DNA of 45,355 nucleotides, taken from positions 1 through 45,355 of the forward strand of contig VGDZ01000020.1 in assembly GCA_016869515.1 (NCBI GenBank). The letters run 5' to 3'. The translations under genes were made by a program, and so were the position numbers. The notes below the pieces were generated by a model. That model had not been told where the DNA came from. It worked only from the letters and a program-made list of their open reading frames with translations, and searched no databases. The first letter of the stretch is position 1; each line of letters starts with the position of its first letter. Shown in pieces: positions 8,128 to 16,259 of this stretch. The DNA is from Alphaproteobacteria bacterium (GTDB lineage: Bacteria > Pseudomonadota > Alphaproteobacteria > VGDZ01).

Positions 8128-9285
8128 GTGCGCGGGCTTGCCTGGCTGTTCGACCCGAATCCGCCCGCGCCCGCGCCCGCCGGCCGCGATTTGCGGCTCG
8201 ATTTCTTCCGCGGCCTCGCGCTGGCGTTCATCTTCCTCAACCATATCCCCGACAATGCGGCGTCGTGGCTGTCCAGCCGCAATTGGGGTTTCTCGGACGC
8301 CACCGAGATCTTCGTCTTCGTCTCGGGCTATTCGGCCGCGCTGGCCTATGGCGCGGTGCTGGCGCGCAGCGGCTTCATGGCCTGCGCTGCCAAGATCGGC
8401 AACCGCGTCTGGCAGATCTACGTCGCCCATATCGTGCTGTTCGTCCTGTTCGTCGCCCAGATCGCCTATGTCGTCGAGGGCTTCGACAACAGCCTCTACG
8501 CCGAGGAAATGAACGTGGTCGACTTCATGCACCAGCCGCATGTGGTGATCGCCCAGGCGCTGCTGCTCAAGTTCCGGCCGGTCAACATGGACGTGCTGCC
8601 GCTCTATGTCGTGCTGCTGGCGGCGATGCCGGCGATCCTGTGGGGGTTGCGGCGGCGGGCGGCTTGGGTGCTGGTCGGATCGGCCGTGCTGTGGTGGCTG
8701 TCCGATCACTTGAAGTGGAACCTGCCGGCCTATCCCGGCAACAAGGGCTGGTATTTCAATCCGCTGTGCTGGCAGTTCCTGTTCGTGCTGGGGGCGTGGT
8801 TCGGAACCCGGCACGGCACGCCCAGCGTCGGCCGCCTGCGGCGAACGGCGTTCGTGCCGGCGGCGGCCGCGTTCCTGGTTTTCGCGCTGATGGTGGTGGC
8901 GACGTGGTCGGTCCCGGGCTTGAACTGGCTGGTGCCGTCCTGGCTGGCGCGGCTGCTGTATCCGATCGACAAGACCAATCTCGACCTGTTGCGGCTGCTG
9001 CATTTCCTGGCATTGGCCTATCTCACCGTGATCTTGGTCAAGCCGGATGCCGCCTTCCTGGACGGCGCCTGGGCGCGACCGCTGGTGCTGATGGGCCAGC
9101 ATTCGCTTTACGTGTTCTGCGTCGGCGTGTTTCTGTCCTTCGTCGGTCATTTCGTTCTGGTCGAGTTCGGCGATTCCGTCGTCCGCCAATTCGCCGTCAG
9201 CCTGACCGGCATCGCCCTGATGCTTGGCTTGGCGGCGTTTTTGCGCTGGTATCGGCGAATCGAAGGGGGGAGGACGAGGGCGTGA
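8128..9285 (+). CDS. OpgC-type integral membrane acyltransferase
   Basis: A 385-residue polytopic membrane protein of the OpgC family, the enzymes that add succinyl or related acyl groups to osmoregulated periplasmic glucans. The N-terminal signature RDLRLDFFRGLALAFIFLNHIPDN and the segment FSDATEIFVFVSGYSAALAYG are typical, with about ten hydrophobic segments to the end. I start it at GTG 8128, with GAGG upstream, because the longer open frame is an upstream shadow across the SGNH gene. No opgG or opgH glucan synthesis gene is in the window, so the acceptor may be another polymer. Its stop overlaps the next start by one base (TGATG). Confidence 0.88.
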   Translation: MRGLAWLFDPNPPAPAPAGRDLRLDFFRGLALAFIFLNHIPDNAASWLSSRNWGFSDATEIFVFVSGYSAALAYGAVLARSGFMACAAKIGNRVWQIYVAHIVLFVLFVAQIAYVVEGFDNSLYAEEMNVVDFMHQPHVVIAQALLLKFRPVNMDVLPLYVVLLAAMPAILWGLRRRAAWVLVGSAVLWWLSDHLKWNLPAYPGNKGWYFNPLCWQFLFVLGAWFGTRHGTPSVGRLRRTAFVPAAAAFLVFALMVVATWSVPGLNWLVPSWLARLLYPIDKTNLDLLRLLHFLALAYLTVILVKPDAAFLDGAWARPLVLMGQHSLYVFCVGVFLSFVGHFVLVEFGDSVVRQFAVSLTGIALMLGLAAFLRWYRRIEGGRTRA

Positions 9286-10016
9286 TGCGGTCCTGGCTCG
9301 CTTGGGTCATGGCAGCGACGATCGCCGCGACCGCCGAGGCGGCGCCGGACGGCTGCGCCCTGCCGCAAGAGCAGGCCTTTCTGGACAGTTCCCTGCCGAC
9401 CACCGCCAGGCGGCTCAAGGCCGGAGGCGAGCTGCGGGTGGTGGTGTTCGGAACCGCGCTTGCGGCCGGCGTCGGCGTCAGCAGCACCGAGCGCGGCTTC
9501 CCGGCGCGGCTGCTGGCGTACCTGCACGAACGCCGCGGGGCGGACGGGGCCGCGGTCGTGGTCAAGGCCTATAGCGGCGTCACCACCAAGCAAATGGCCG
9601 AGCGCATCCTCGACGACATCATGCCGCAGCGCCCCGATGTCGTGATCTGGCAGACCGGAACGGTCGACGCCGTGCGCGGCACCGACATAAACGATTTCGG
9701 CGACGCGCTTTCGGCCGGGGTCGCCTTGCTGCGCGGTCGCCGGATCGACGTCATCCTGGTCAATCCGCAATTCGGCTCGCGCATTTCGGCCACGGTCGAC
9801 ATGGCGCCTTACCTCGACTACATGGAGCGCATCGCCGACATGCACGATGTCGTGCTGTTCCGGCGTTGGGACGCGATGCGGACCTACGCCAACGAGGGGC
9901 GGGTCAAGCTGGACGCGGTGTCGCGCGAAAAGCAGCAGGCCGCTGCCGATTGGGTGCATGATTGCATCGGACGGCTGCTGGCCCACGAAATCCTGACCGC
10001 GAAACCCGAACCGTGA
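9285..10016 (+). CDS. SGNH-fold protein lacking every catalytic residue (pseudoenzyme)
   Basis: A 243-residue exported protein (signal peptide about 1-20, ending TAEAA) that aligns along its length with the SGNH protein at 7364-8119. Shared landmarks include G-x-G-V-S..E-R-x-F-P-A-R-L after block I, VVIWQ before block III, and a VNPQF segment matching MDPQY in the intact paralogue. The catalytic positions differ: the block I serine is A58 (G-T-A), the block III asparagine is V127 (G-T-V), and the D-x-x-H block is replaced by G-R-V-K. Block II glycine is retained. The reading frame is intact and its codon use matches the neighbours, so it is not a pseudogene by decay of the frame. A binding or scaffold role is inferred. 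Confidence 0.83.
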   Translation: MRSWLAWVMAATIAATAEAAPDGCALPQEQAFLDSSLPTTARRLKAGGELRVVVFGTALAAGVGVSSTERGFPARLLAYLHERRGADGAAVVVKAYSGVTTKQMAERILDDIMPQRPDVVIWQTGTVDAVRGTDINDFGDALSAGVALLRGRRIDVILVNPQFGSRISATVDMAPYLDYMERIADMHDVVLFRRWDAMRTYANEGRVKLDAVSREKQQAAADWVHDCIGRLLAHEILTAKPEP

Positions 10017-11047
10017 GCGCCGGTCCGGGACTGGAACTGGCGGGCCTGAGCCACCGCTACGACGGCGTTCAGGCGGTGGCCGCGTTCGATCTGGCGGTTC
10101 GGCCGGGCGAGGTGGTGTGCCTGTTGGGGCCGTCGGGCTGCGGCAAGTCGACCGTGCTGCGGCTGGCGGCCGGGCTCGAAGCGCTTCAAGCAGGGCGGGT
10201 GGCGGTCGACGGCCGGACGATGGCCGAGCCGGGTCGCGAAGTGCCGCCCGAAGATCGCCGCATCGGCCTGGTGTTCCAGGATTACGCCCTGTTTCCGCAT
10301 CTCGATGCGCGCGGCAATGTCGCCTTTGGCCTTGGCCACCTGCCCGAAGACCGACGCCGGGCCAGGACCGATGCGCTGTTGGCGCGGGTGGGGCTGGGCG
10401 GTCGGGCCGAAGCCTTTCCGCACACGCTGTCGGGCGGCGAGCAGCAGCGCGTCGCGCTGGCGCGGGCGCTGGCGCGCGAACCGCGGGCGATGCTGCTGGA
10501 CGAGCCGTTCTCGGGCCTCGACATTGCGCTGCGCGACCGCGTGCGCGACGACAGCCTGGCGGTGCTCAAGGAGGCCGGCACGGCGACGCTGCTGGTGACC
10601 CACGATCCCGAGGAGGCGATGCGCATGGCCGACCGCATCGCCCTGATGCGCGCCGGCCGGCTGGTCCAGATCGGCACGCCCGAGGCGCTCTATCGGCGGC
10701 CGGCGGACCGCTTCGTCGCCGGCTTTTTCGGCGAATTGAACGTGGTGTCGGGCAAGGTGGTGGGCGGAAAGGTCATGACTTCGCTCGGTGCGGTGGTGGC
10801 TGCCGGCCTGACCGAGGGTGCGGCGGCCGAGGTGCTGATCCGGCCCGAGGCCGTGGTGATCGACCCCAAGGGCGCCGAAGCAAGGGTGCTTTCGGCGCGG
10901 CTGATGGGCGCCTATAGCCTGGCCAATTTGGTTCCGGCGGCGGGCGGGTCGGCGCTGGTGATGCGCCTGGCCGGATCGCCGCCGATGGCCGGATCGGCGC
11001 TGCGGCTTGGCCTCGATCCGGCCGGAACCTTCGTGTTCCCGGGCTGA
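10013..11047 (+). CDS. Orphan ABC ATPase, FbpC/PotA type
   Basis: A 344-residue ABC ATPase with Walker A GPSGCGKS at 39-46, signature LSGGEQQRVALARAL, Walker B AMLLDEPFSGLD, H-loop VTHD and a C-terminal TOBE-like region. It closely resembles FbpC-type importer ATPases, but no permease or binding protein accompanies it. The GTG start at 10013 overlaps the stop of the pseudo-SGNH gene by four bases (GTGA), so it is translationally coupled to the acyltransferase string. It could serve a permease elsewhere, or the leftward importer at 2653-6434 that already has its own ATPase. Only sequence context supports either idea. Confidence 0.87.
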   Translation: MSAGPGLELAGLSHRYDGVQAVAAFDLAVRPGEVVCLLGPSGCGKSTVLRLAAGLEALQAGRVAVDGRTMAEPGREVPPEDRRIGLVFQDYALFPHLDARGNVAFGLGHLPEDRRRARTDALLARVGLGGRAEAFPHTLSGGEQQRVALARALAREPRAMLLDEPFSGLDIALRDRVRDDSLAVLKEAGTATLLVTHDPEEAMRMADRIALMRAGRLVQIGTPEALYRRPADRFVAGFFGELNVVSGKVVGGKVMTSLGAVVAAGLTEGAAAEVLIRPEAVVIDPKGAEARVLSARLMGAYSLANLVPAAGGSALVMRLAGSPPMAGSALRLGLDPAGTFVFPG

Positions 11048-11049
11048 GA

Positions 11050-11078
11050 TTGCGCGCCTTGGCCGGTACGCCTATATA
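11050..11078 (+). promoter_or_regulatory. Candidate sigma-70 promoter for tatABC
   Basis: TTGCGC at 11050-11055 and TATATA at 11073-11078 are spaced by 17 bases, close to the sigma-70 ideal. The transcript would start about 22 bases before the tatA ATG, leaving room for the AGGGAGAG ribosome-binding site. It starts three bases after the orphan ATPase stop. This would let tatABC run independently of the accessory genes upstream. Confidence 0.45.
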
Positions 11079-11107
11079 GAGCCCCTATCCTGGCAGGGAG
11101 AGCATCC

Positions 11108-11362
11108 ATGGGCGGGCTAAGCTTTTGGCATTTGATGATCGTGCTGGTGGTCATCCTGATCATCTTCGGCGCCGGCAAGCTGCCCAAGGTGATGGGCGAT
11201 CTCGCGCAGGGCGTGAAGAATTTCAAGAAGGGCATGGCCGAGGACGGCGACAAGCCGGCTGACGCCAAGCCGATCGAGGCCCAGGCGCAGCCTTCCGCGC
11301 CGACCGCGGCCGCCAACGCCAATGCCGCGCAGGCGCCGCGCAAGGACGGCACCACCGGCTGA
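11108..11362 (+). CDS. tatA: Sec-independent translocase subunit TatA
   Basis: An 84-residue pore-forming subunit of the twin-arginine translocation system, which exports folded proteins. A single N-terminal membrane helix (about 6-20) is followed by the [23 protein letters not shown] amphipathic-helix signature and a disordered Ala/Pro-rich tail. A good Shine-Dalgarno (AGGGAG) precedes the ATG. It is first in tatABC. The Tat-type signal on the binding protein at 26471-27493 is one likely client in this window. Confidence 0.96.
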   Translation: MGGLSFWHLMIVLVVILIIFGAGKLPKVMGDLAQGVKNFKKGMAEDGDKPADAKPIEAQAQPSAPTAAANANAAQAPRKDGTTG

Positions 11363-11395
11363 CCGGGGCCGCGCGGTTCGAGGCGCGGCGCGACC

Positions 11396-11830
11396 ATGTT
11401 GGACTTGTCCTGGGGCGAATTGCTGATCGTGGGCGCGGTGGCGGTGGTGGTCATCGGCCCCAAGGAATTGCCCAAGCTGCTGCACGGCTTCGGCAAATGG
11501 GCCGGGCGCGCGCGGGCGCTGGCGCGCGAATTCCAGGGCCATCTCGACGAATTGGCCCGCCAGGCCGAGATCGACGAAATGAAGAAGCAGGTCGAGAAGA
11601 TGAACGCGCTCGACCCGACCAAGGAGATCAAACAGGCGCTCGACCCCAAGGCCGAGATGGACCGGCTGGCGGCAAGCATGGACATCACCGGCATTCCCCA
11701 GCCCGATCCAAAGCCGGCTGCGGTGCCCGCGCCCGAGGCGGCGCCCGCCGCCGAAAACGCGACTCCGGCGGCTTCGCCCGCGCCTATCGCTCCCCCGCCC
11801 GCCGCCGGCACCGATCCGCCCAAGGCCTGA
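11396..11830 (+). CDS. tatB: Sec-independent translocase subunit TatB
   Basis: A 144-residue TatB, which with TatC forms the receptor for twin-arginine signal peptides. The membrane helix (LSWGELLIVGAVAVVVIGP) is followed by KELPKLLHGFGKWAGRARALAREFQ and a charged helix, then a Pro/Ala-rich tail of about 45 residues. Length and the E in the first helix distinguish it from TatA. It lies 33 bases after tatA and three bases before tatC. Confidence 0.96.
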   Translation: MLDLSWGELLIVGAVAVVVIGPKELPKLLHGFGKWAGRARALAREFQGHLDELARQAEIDEMKKQVEKMNALDPTKEIKQALDPKAEMDRLAASMDITGIPQPDPKPAAVPAPEAAPAAENATPAASPAPIAPPPAAGTDPPKA

Positions 11831-11833
11831 GCC

Positions 11834-12658
11834 ATGGCCGAGCCCAAGACCGACGAGGAATCCGAACTCGAAAAAAGCCGCATGCCGCTGCTCGATCACC
11901 TGATCGAGCTGCGCGATCGGCTGATGAAGGGATTCGCCGCCATCGCCCTGGGATTCATCGCCTGCTACTTCTTTGCCGGCGAGATCTACACCTTCCTCAC
12001 CAAGCCGCTGGCGGATGCGCTGGGACCCGATTCCGGCCGGCGCATGATCTTTACCGCCTTGACCGAGGCCTTCTTCACCCATCTCAAGCTCGCCTTCTGG
12101 GCCTCGGTCTGCGTCACTTTCCCGATCGTCGCCGGCCAGGTCTGGGCCTTCGTCGCCCCCGGCCTCTATCGCAGCGAGCGCAAGGCCTTCCTTCCCTTCC
12201 TGGTGGCGACGCCGGTGCTGTTCCTGATGGGCGGGGCGCTGGTCTATTACGTCGTCATGCCGCTGGCCTGGCGGTTTTTCCTCAGCTTCGAGACCCCGGG
12301 CGGCGACGGCGCTTTGCCGATCCAACTCGAAGCCAAGGTCAACGAATACCTGTCGCTGGTGATGACCTTGATCCTGGCCTTCGGCCTTGCCTTTCAGATG
12401 CCGGTGCTGCTGACCTTGTTGGCGCGGGTGGGGATCATCAGTTCCCAGGCGCTCAAGGAAAAGCGGCGCTACGCCATTCTCGGCATCACCGTGTTCTCGG
12501 CCGTGGTCACGCCGCCCGACGCGATCTCGATGCTGACCCTGATGGGCCCGATGTTGATCCTGTACGAATTGTCGATCTGGTCGGCGCGCTGGGCCGAAAA
12601 AAGCCGCGAGCGGGCCGAGGCGGCCGAACAGGCCGCCGCCGGCACGGGCTCGACATAG
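11834..12658 (+). CDS. tatC: Sec-independent translocase subunit TatC
   Basis: A 274-residue polytopic membrane protein that binds the twin-arginine motif. The N-terminal signature MPLLDHLIELRDRLMK is followed by six predicted membrane segments; FPIVAGQVWAFVAPGLYRSERK is the conserved cytoplasmic/periplasmic loop region, and TPPDAISMLTLMGPMLILYE the last conserved block. The tail is rich in Ala and charged residues. Third gene of tatABC, followed 32 bases later by serS. Confidence 0.96.
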   Translation: MAEPKTDEESELEKSRMPLLDHLIELRDRLMKGFAAIALGFIACYFFAGEIYTFLTKPLADALGPDSGRRMIFTALTEAFFTHLKLAFWASVCVTFPIVAGQVWAFVAPGLYRSERKAFLPFLVATPVLFLMGGALVYYVVMPLAWRFFLSFETPGGDGALPIQLEAKVNEYLSLVMTLILAFGLAFQMPVLLTLLARVGIISSQALKEKRRYAILGITVFSAVVTPPDAISMLTLMGPMLILYELSIWSARWAEKSRERAEAAEQAAAGTGST

Positions 12659-12679
12659 CGCGCCGGCGCGGCGTATAAG
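12650..12679 (+). promoter_or_regulatory. Candidate promoter giving a very short serS leader
   Basis: TCGACA at 12650-12655 and TATAAG at 12674-12679, spaced by 18 bases, lie across the tatC stop. A start about seven bases after the -10 would fall within some five bases of the serS ATG, so the message would be almost leaderless. The lack of a Shine-Dalgarno before serS fits this, but the match is only moderate. Confidence 0.3.
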
Positions 12680-12690
12680 CCCGCTTCGCC

Positions 12691-13968
12691 ATGCACGACA
12701 TCCGCGCCATTCGAGAAAACTCCGAAGCCTTCGACCGGGCGCTGGCGCGCCGCGGGCTGGCGCCGCAATCGGCCGCGCTGTTGGCGCTCGACGCCGAGCG
12801 GCGCGGCATCCAGACCGAATTGCAGAAGCTGCAGGCGCGGCGCAACGAAGCCTCGAAAGCGGTCGGCGACGCCAAGAAAAAGGGCGGCGATGCCGGCGCG
12901 CTGGTGGCCGAGGTGTCGGCGCTCAAGGATCGCATGGTGGCGCTTGATGCCGAGGAACGCGCCCTGGCCGCCAAGCTCGACCGCGAACTGGCCGGCATTC
13001 CCAATCTGCCGGCGGCCGACGTGCCGGACGGCAAGTCGGCCGAGGACAATCGCGAGCTGCGCCAATGGGGCGAGAAGCCGGGGATGAACTTCCCGGCCAA
13101 GCAGCATTTCGAGCTGGGCGAGGCGCTGGGCCTGATGGATTTCGAGCGCGCGGCCAGGATTTCCGGCGCGCGCTTCGTCGTGCTGAAAGGGGCGCTGGCG
13201 CGGATGGAACGCGCCTTGGCCAATCTCATGCTCGACATCCATAGCCGCGAATTCGGCTATGTCGAGACCAGCCCGCCGCTTCTGGTCAACGACGCCACCG
13301 CCTACGGCACCGGCAACCTGCCCAAGTTCGGCGAGGACCTGTTCCGCACCACCACCGATCTGTGGCTGATCCCGACCGCCGAGGTGCCGCTGACCAATCT
13401 GGTCGCGGGCGAGATCCTCGACGAGGACAAGCTGCCGCTGCGCTTCACTGCGCTGACGCCTTGCTTTCGCTCCGAGGCAGGCGCCGCCGGCAAGGACACC
13501 CGCGGCATGCTGCGCCAGCACCAGTTCTACAAGGTCGAGCTGGTGTCGATCGCCCATCCCGCCCGCTCGGCCGAGGAGCACGAGCGCATGACCGCCTGCG
13601 CCGAGGCGGTGTTGCAGCGGCTGAAGCTGTCCTATCGGGTGATGGCGCTGTGCTCGGGCGACATGGGCTTCGCCGCGCAGAAGACCTACGACATCGAGGT
13701 CTGGCTGCCGGGGCAGGGAACTTATCGCGAGATCTCGTCCTGTTCGAACTGCGGCGAGTTCCAGGCCCGGCGCATGAACGCGCGCTTTCGCCCCAAGGGC
13801 GAGAAGGGTACGCGCTACGTGCACACCTTCAACGGTTCCGGCATCGCCGTCGGGCGCGCGCTGATCGCGGTGCTGGAGAACTATCAGCAGGCCGACGGCA
13901 CGATCCTCGTGCCCGAGGCGCTCAGGCCCTATATGGGCGGATTGGAACGCATCGCTCCTCATGGCTAG
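12691..13968 (+). CDS. serS: Seryl-tRNA synthetase
   Basis: A 425-residue class II aminoacyl-tRNA synthetase that charges tRNA-Ser and tRNA-Sec. The N-terminal coiled-coil arm spans about residues 25-110. Motif 2 is visible as [22 protein letters not shown], and motif 3 as [19 protein letters not shown] near the C-terminus; TAEVPLTN is the serine-binding loop. Full length for the family. No clear ribosome-binding site precedes the ATG. Its last eight bases overlap surE. Confidence 0.97.
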   Translation: MHDIRAIRENSEAFDRALARRGLAPQSAALLALDAERRGIQTELQKLQARRNEASKAVGDAKKKGGDAGALVAEVSALKDRMVALDAEERALAAKLDRELAGIPNLPAADVPDGKSAEDNRELRQWGEKPGMNFPAKQHFELGEALGLMDFERAARISGARFVVLKGALARMERALANLMLDIHSREFGYVETSPPLLVNDATAYGTGNLPKFGEDLFRTTTDLWLIPTAEVPLTNLVAGEILDEDKLPLRFTALTPCFRSEAGAAGKDTRGMLRQHQFYKVELVSIAHPARSAEEHERMTACAEAVLQRLKLSYRVMALCSGDMGFAAQKTYDIEVWLPGQGTYREISSCSNCGEFQARRMNARFRPKGEKGTRYVHTFNGSGIAVGRALIAVLENYQQADGTILVPEALRPYMGGLERIAPHG

Positions 13969-14734
13969 ATCGAAAAAGCTTCGCGTCCTGGTCACCAACG
14001 ACGACGGCATCTTTGCCCCCGGCCTGGCGGTGATGGAAAAGATCGCCGCCTCCCTGACCAGCGACGTCTGGGTGGTGGCGCCCGAGTTCGAGCAGTCCGG
14101 CGCCGCGCATTCGCTGACGCTGCATGTGCCGCTGCGCGACCGTCATGTCGGACCGCGGCGCTTCGCCATCCGCGGCACGCCGACCGATTGCGTCATGCTG
14201 GCCTGCAATCTGCTGATGAAGGACCACCGGCCGGACGTGATCCTGTCCGGCGTCAACCGCGGCAGCAACTTGGGCGAGGACGTGACCTATTCCGGCACCG
14301 TCGCGGCGGCGATGGAAGGCTCGATCCTCGGCATTCCCTCGATCGCGCTGTCGCAGACCTTCCGCAACGCCAAGCGGGTGCGCTGGGAAACCGCCCTCAA
14401 GTACGGCCCCGGCCTAGTCAAGCGGCTCTTGGCCCTGGGCTGGCCGAGCGACGTGCTGATCAACATCAATTTCCCCGACGTGCCGTCGGGCAAGGTGCGC
14501 GGAGAACGCGTCACCCGCCAGGGCCGGCGCTTCACCAGCGATCTGATCATCGAATCGCGCATCGACGCCCGCAACCAGCCCTATCACTGGTTCGGTTTCC
14601 GGCCGCGCGAGGGCGACCCCGCGCCCGACACCGACCTTTATGCCGTCGGCCATGGGCTGGTGTCGGTGACGCCGTTGCATCTCGACCTGACCCATGTCGA
14701 GACCGCGGCAAAGTTGCGGCGCGCGATCGGATGA
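13961..14734 (+). CDS. surE: 5'/3'-nucleotidase SurE
   Basis: A 257-residue metal-dependent nucleotidase/phosphatase of the SurE family, linked to stationary-phase survival. The metal site [12 protein letters not shown] lies at about residues 11-22, and [25 protein letters not shown] holds further ligands and the substrate loop. The start overlaps the serS end by eight bases, and its stop overlaps the pcm ATG (ATGA). The serS-surE-pcm order is common in alphaproteobacteria. Confidence 0.96.
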   Translation: MARSKKLRVLVTNDDGIFAPGLAVMEKIAASLTSDVWVVAPEFEQSGAAHSLTLHVPLRDRHVGPRRFAIRGTPTDCVMLACNLLMKDHRPDVILSGVNRGSNLGEDVTYSGTVAAAMEGSILGIPSIALSQTFRNAKRVRWETALKYGPGLVKRLLALGWPSDVLININFPDVPSGKVRGERVTRQGRRFTSDLIIESRIDARNQPYHWFGFRPREGDPAPDTDLYAVGHGLVSVTPLHLDLTHVETAAKLRRAIG

Positions 14735-15372
14735 CCGATTGGGCGGCCCGCAAGGCGCGCCTGATCCTCGAGCTCAGGCGCGAGGGGATTGCCGATACCC
14801 GCGTCCTGACCGCGATCGAGCGCGTGCCGCGCGAGCGCTTCGTCATGCCGGCCTTCGTCGATCAGGCCTACGACAACATCGCGCTGCCGATCGAGAACGG
14901 CCAGACCATCAGCCAGCCCTTCGTCGTCGCCTTCATGACCGAGGCGCTGCAGGTCGGCGAGAAGATGCGCGTGCTCGAGATCGGCACCGGATCGGGCTAC
15001 CAGGCGGCGGTGCTGTCGCATCTTTGCCGCCGGGTCTACACCATCGAGCGCCATCGCGGGCTGCTCGACAAGGCCAAGGCGCTGTTCGAGGAGCTTGGCC
15101 TGCACAACATCTCGGCGCGCTTCGGCGACGGCACCAAGGGCTGGCCCGAGGCGGCGCCGTTCGACCGCATCATGGTCACGGCCGCCGCGCCCGAAGTGCC
15201 CAAGGCCCTGGTCGAAGAATTGGCCGTCGGCGGAATCATGGTGGTTCCGGTCGGCATCACGGTTTTCGATCAGCAAATCGTGCGCGTGCGCCGCGGCGAG
15301 AAGGACGTTCATAGCGAGACGTTGTTGCCGGTGCGGTTCGTGCCGCTGGTCGAAGGCGTCGGCAAGGCCTGA
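14731..15372 (+). CDS. pcm: Protein-L-isoaspartate O-methyltransferase
   Basis: A 213-residue SAM-dependent repair enzyme that methylates isoaspartyl residues in damaged proteins. The N-terminal segment RVPRERFVMPAFVDQAYDNIALPIENGQTISQP (read in pieces) and the SAM motif LEIGTGSGYQAAVLS are diagnostic. It starts inside the surE stop by a four-base overlap. Its last 64 bases are antisense to the end of the convergent DMT transporter gene. In many relatives nlpD follows; here it does not. Confidence 0.96.
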   Translation: MTDWAARKARLILELRREGIADTRVLTAIERVPRERFVMPAFVDQAYDNIALPIENGQTISQPFVVAFMTEALQVGEKMRVLEIGTGSGYQAAVLSHLCRRVYTIERHRGLLDKAKALFEELGLHNISARFGDGTKGWPEAAPFDRIMVTAAAPEVPKALVEELAVGGIMVVPVGITVFDQQIVRVRRGEKDVHSETLLPVRFVPLVEGVGKA

Positions 15373-16259
15373 GCCTGAACCGGCGGTCGCGTCCACAGCG
15401 CCAGCCACAGCCCCAGCACCACCACCGCCAATCCGGCGATCGCGCCGGGCGAGACCGCCTCGCCCAGGATCAGCGCGCCTAGGATCGCCGCCGTGATCGG
15501 GCTGAGCGATTGAAACATGCTGGCCTGGGTGGCCGGGGCATGACGCAGCGCATAAAGCCACATCGGATAGCCCGCGCCGCTGGCCAGGGCGATGAACAGC
15601 ACGGCGCCCCAGTGTTCCGCGGCCAGCGCCGGCAGGGCTGCGGGCATGCCCTCGATCAGGGCCGGCGGCAACAGCGCCAGCGCCGCCGCCGCCATCGCCA
15701 CCGCGCCCACCGGCAGCGTCGGATAGCGCTGCAGATAGGGCCGGTAAAGAATGGCGCACAGCGCGCCGCAGCCGCCGGCTGCCAGGGCCGCGGCGATGCC
15801 GAGCCAATCCGCCGCTTGATCCTGGGCCAGCATCAGGCGCTCGCCCAGGGCAAGCGCGACGCCGATCAGGCCCAATGTCGCGCCGGCGGCGCTGGCCAGG
15901 CCGAGCCGCTCCAGCTTCATCGCCGCCGCCATGACCATCGCCTGCAACGGGAAGGTCGCGAACAGCAGCGCCGTCAGCCCGGCCGGAATCCGGGCGAGGG
16001 CAAAATTGAGCAGGGCGATCAAGAGGCCGAACTGGATCACGCCCAGGACCGCGATCGGCAACAGGTCGCCCCTGGCGAACCGCGGACGCGGCATCGCCAG
16101 CAGGAACGGCAGCAGGAAGAAAATGCCGATGGCATAGCGCAGCCAGGCCAGCGAGAACGGCCCGAGCTGCGCCACGACGAAGCGCGAGGCGACCAAGGCC
16201 AGGCCGACTTGAATGCCCGTCCCGGCGGCCGCCAGCAGGCTGCGCTGGCGGGGGGTCAC
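15309..16259 (-). CDS. EamA-family DMT transporter (metabolite exporter)
   Basis: A 316-residue inner-membrane protein with about ten hydrophobic segments arranged as two EamA repeats, the drug/metabolite transporter fold. Segments such as RYAIGIFFLLPFLL and QSLSPITAAILGALILGE are typical. I take the GTG at 16259, which overlaps the stop of the MarR-GNAT gene by four bases (GTGA); longer frames upstream would lie across that gene. The C-terminal tail (after the last membrane segment) is read from the strand opposite pcm. Translational coupling to the MarR-GNAT protein suggests export of a compound sensed or acetylated by it. Confidence 0.9.
   Translation of the reverse strand: MTPRQRSLLAAAGTGIQVGLALVASRFVVAQLGPFSLAWLRYAIGIFFLLPFLLAMPRPRFARGDLLPIAVLGVIQFGLLIALLNFALARIPAGLTALLFATFPLQAMVMAAAMKLERLGLASAAGATLGLIGVALALGERLMLAQDQAADWLGIAAALAAGGCGALCAILYRPYLQRYPTLPVGAVAMAAAALALLPPALIEGMPAALPALAAEHWGAVLFIALASGAGYPMWLYALRHAPATQASMFQSLSPITAAILGALILGEAVSPGAIAGLAVVVLGLWLALWTRPPVQAQALPTPSTSGTNRTGNNVSL

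Noticed and set aside
9285-10016. Active GDSL esterase
   Set aside because: All catalytic positions differ from the SGNH set, so activity by the usual mechanism is not expected.
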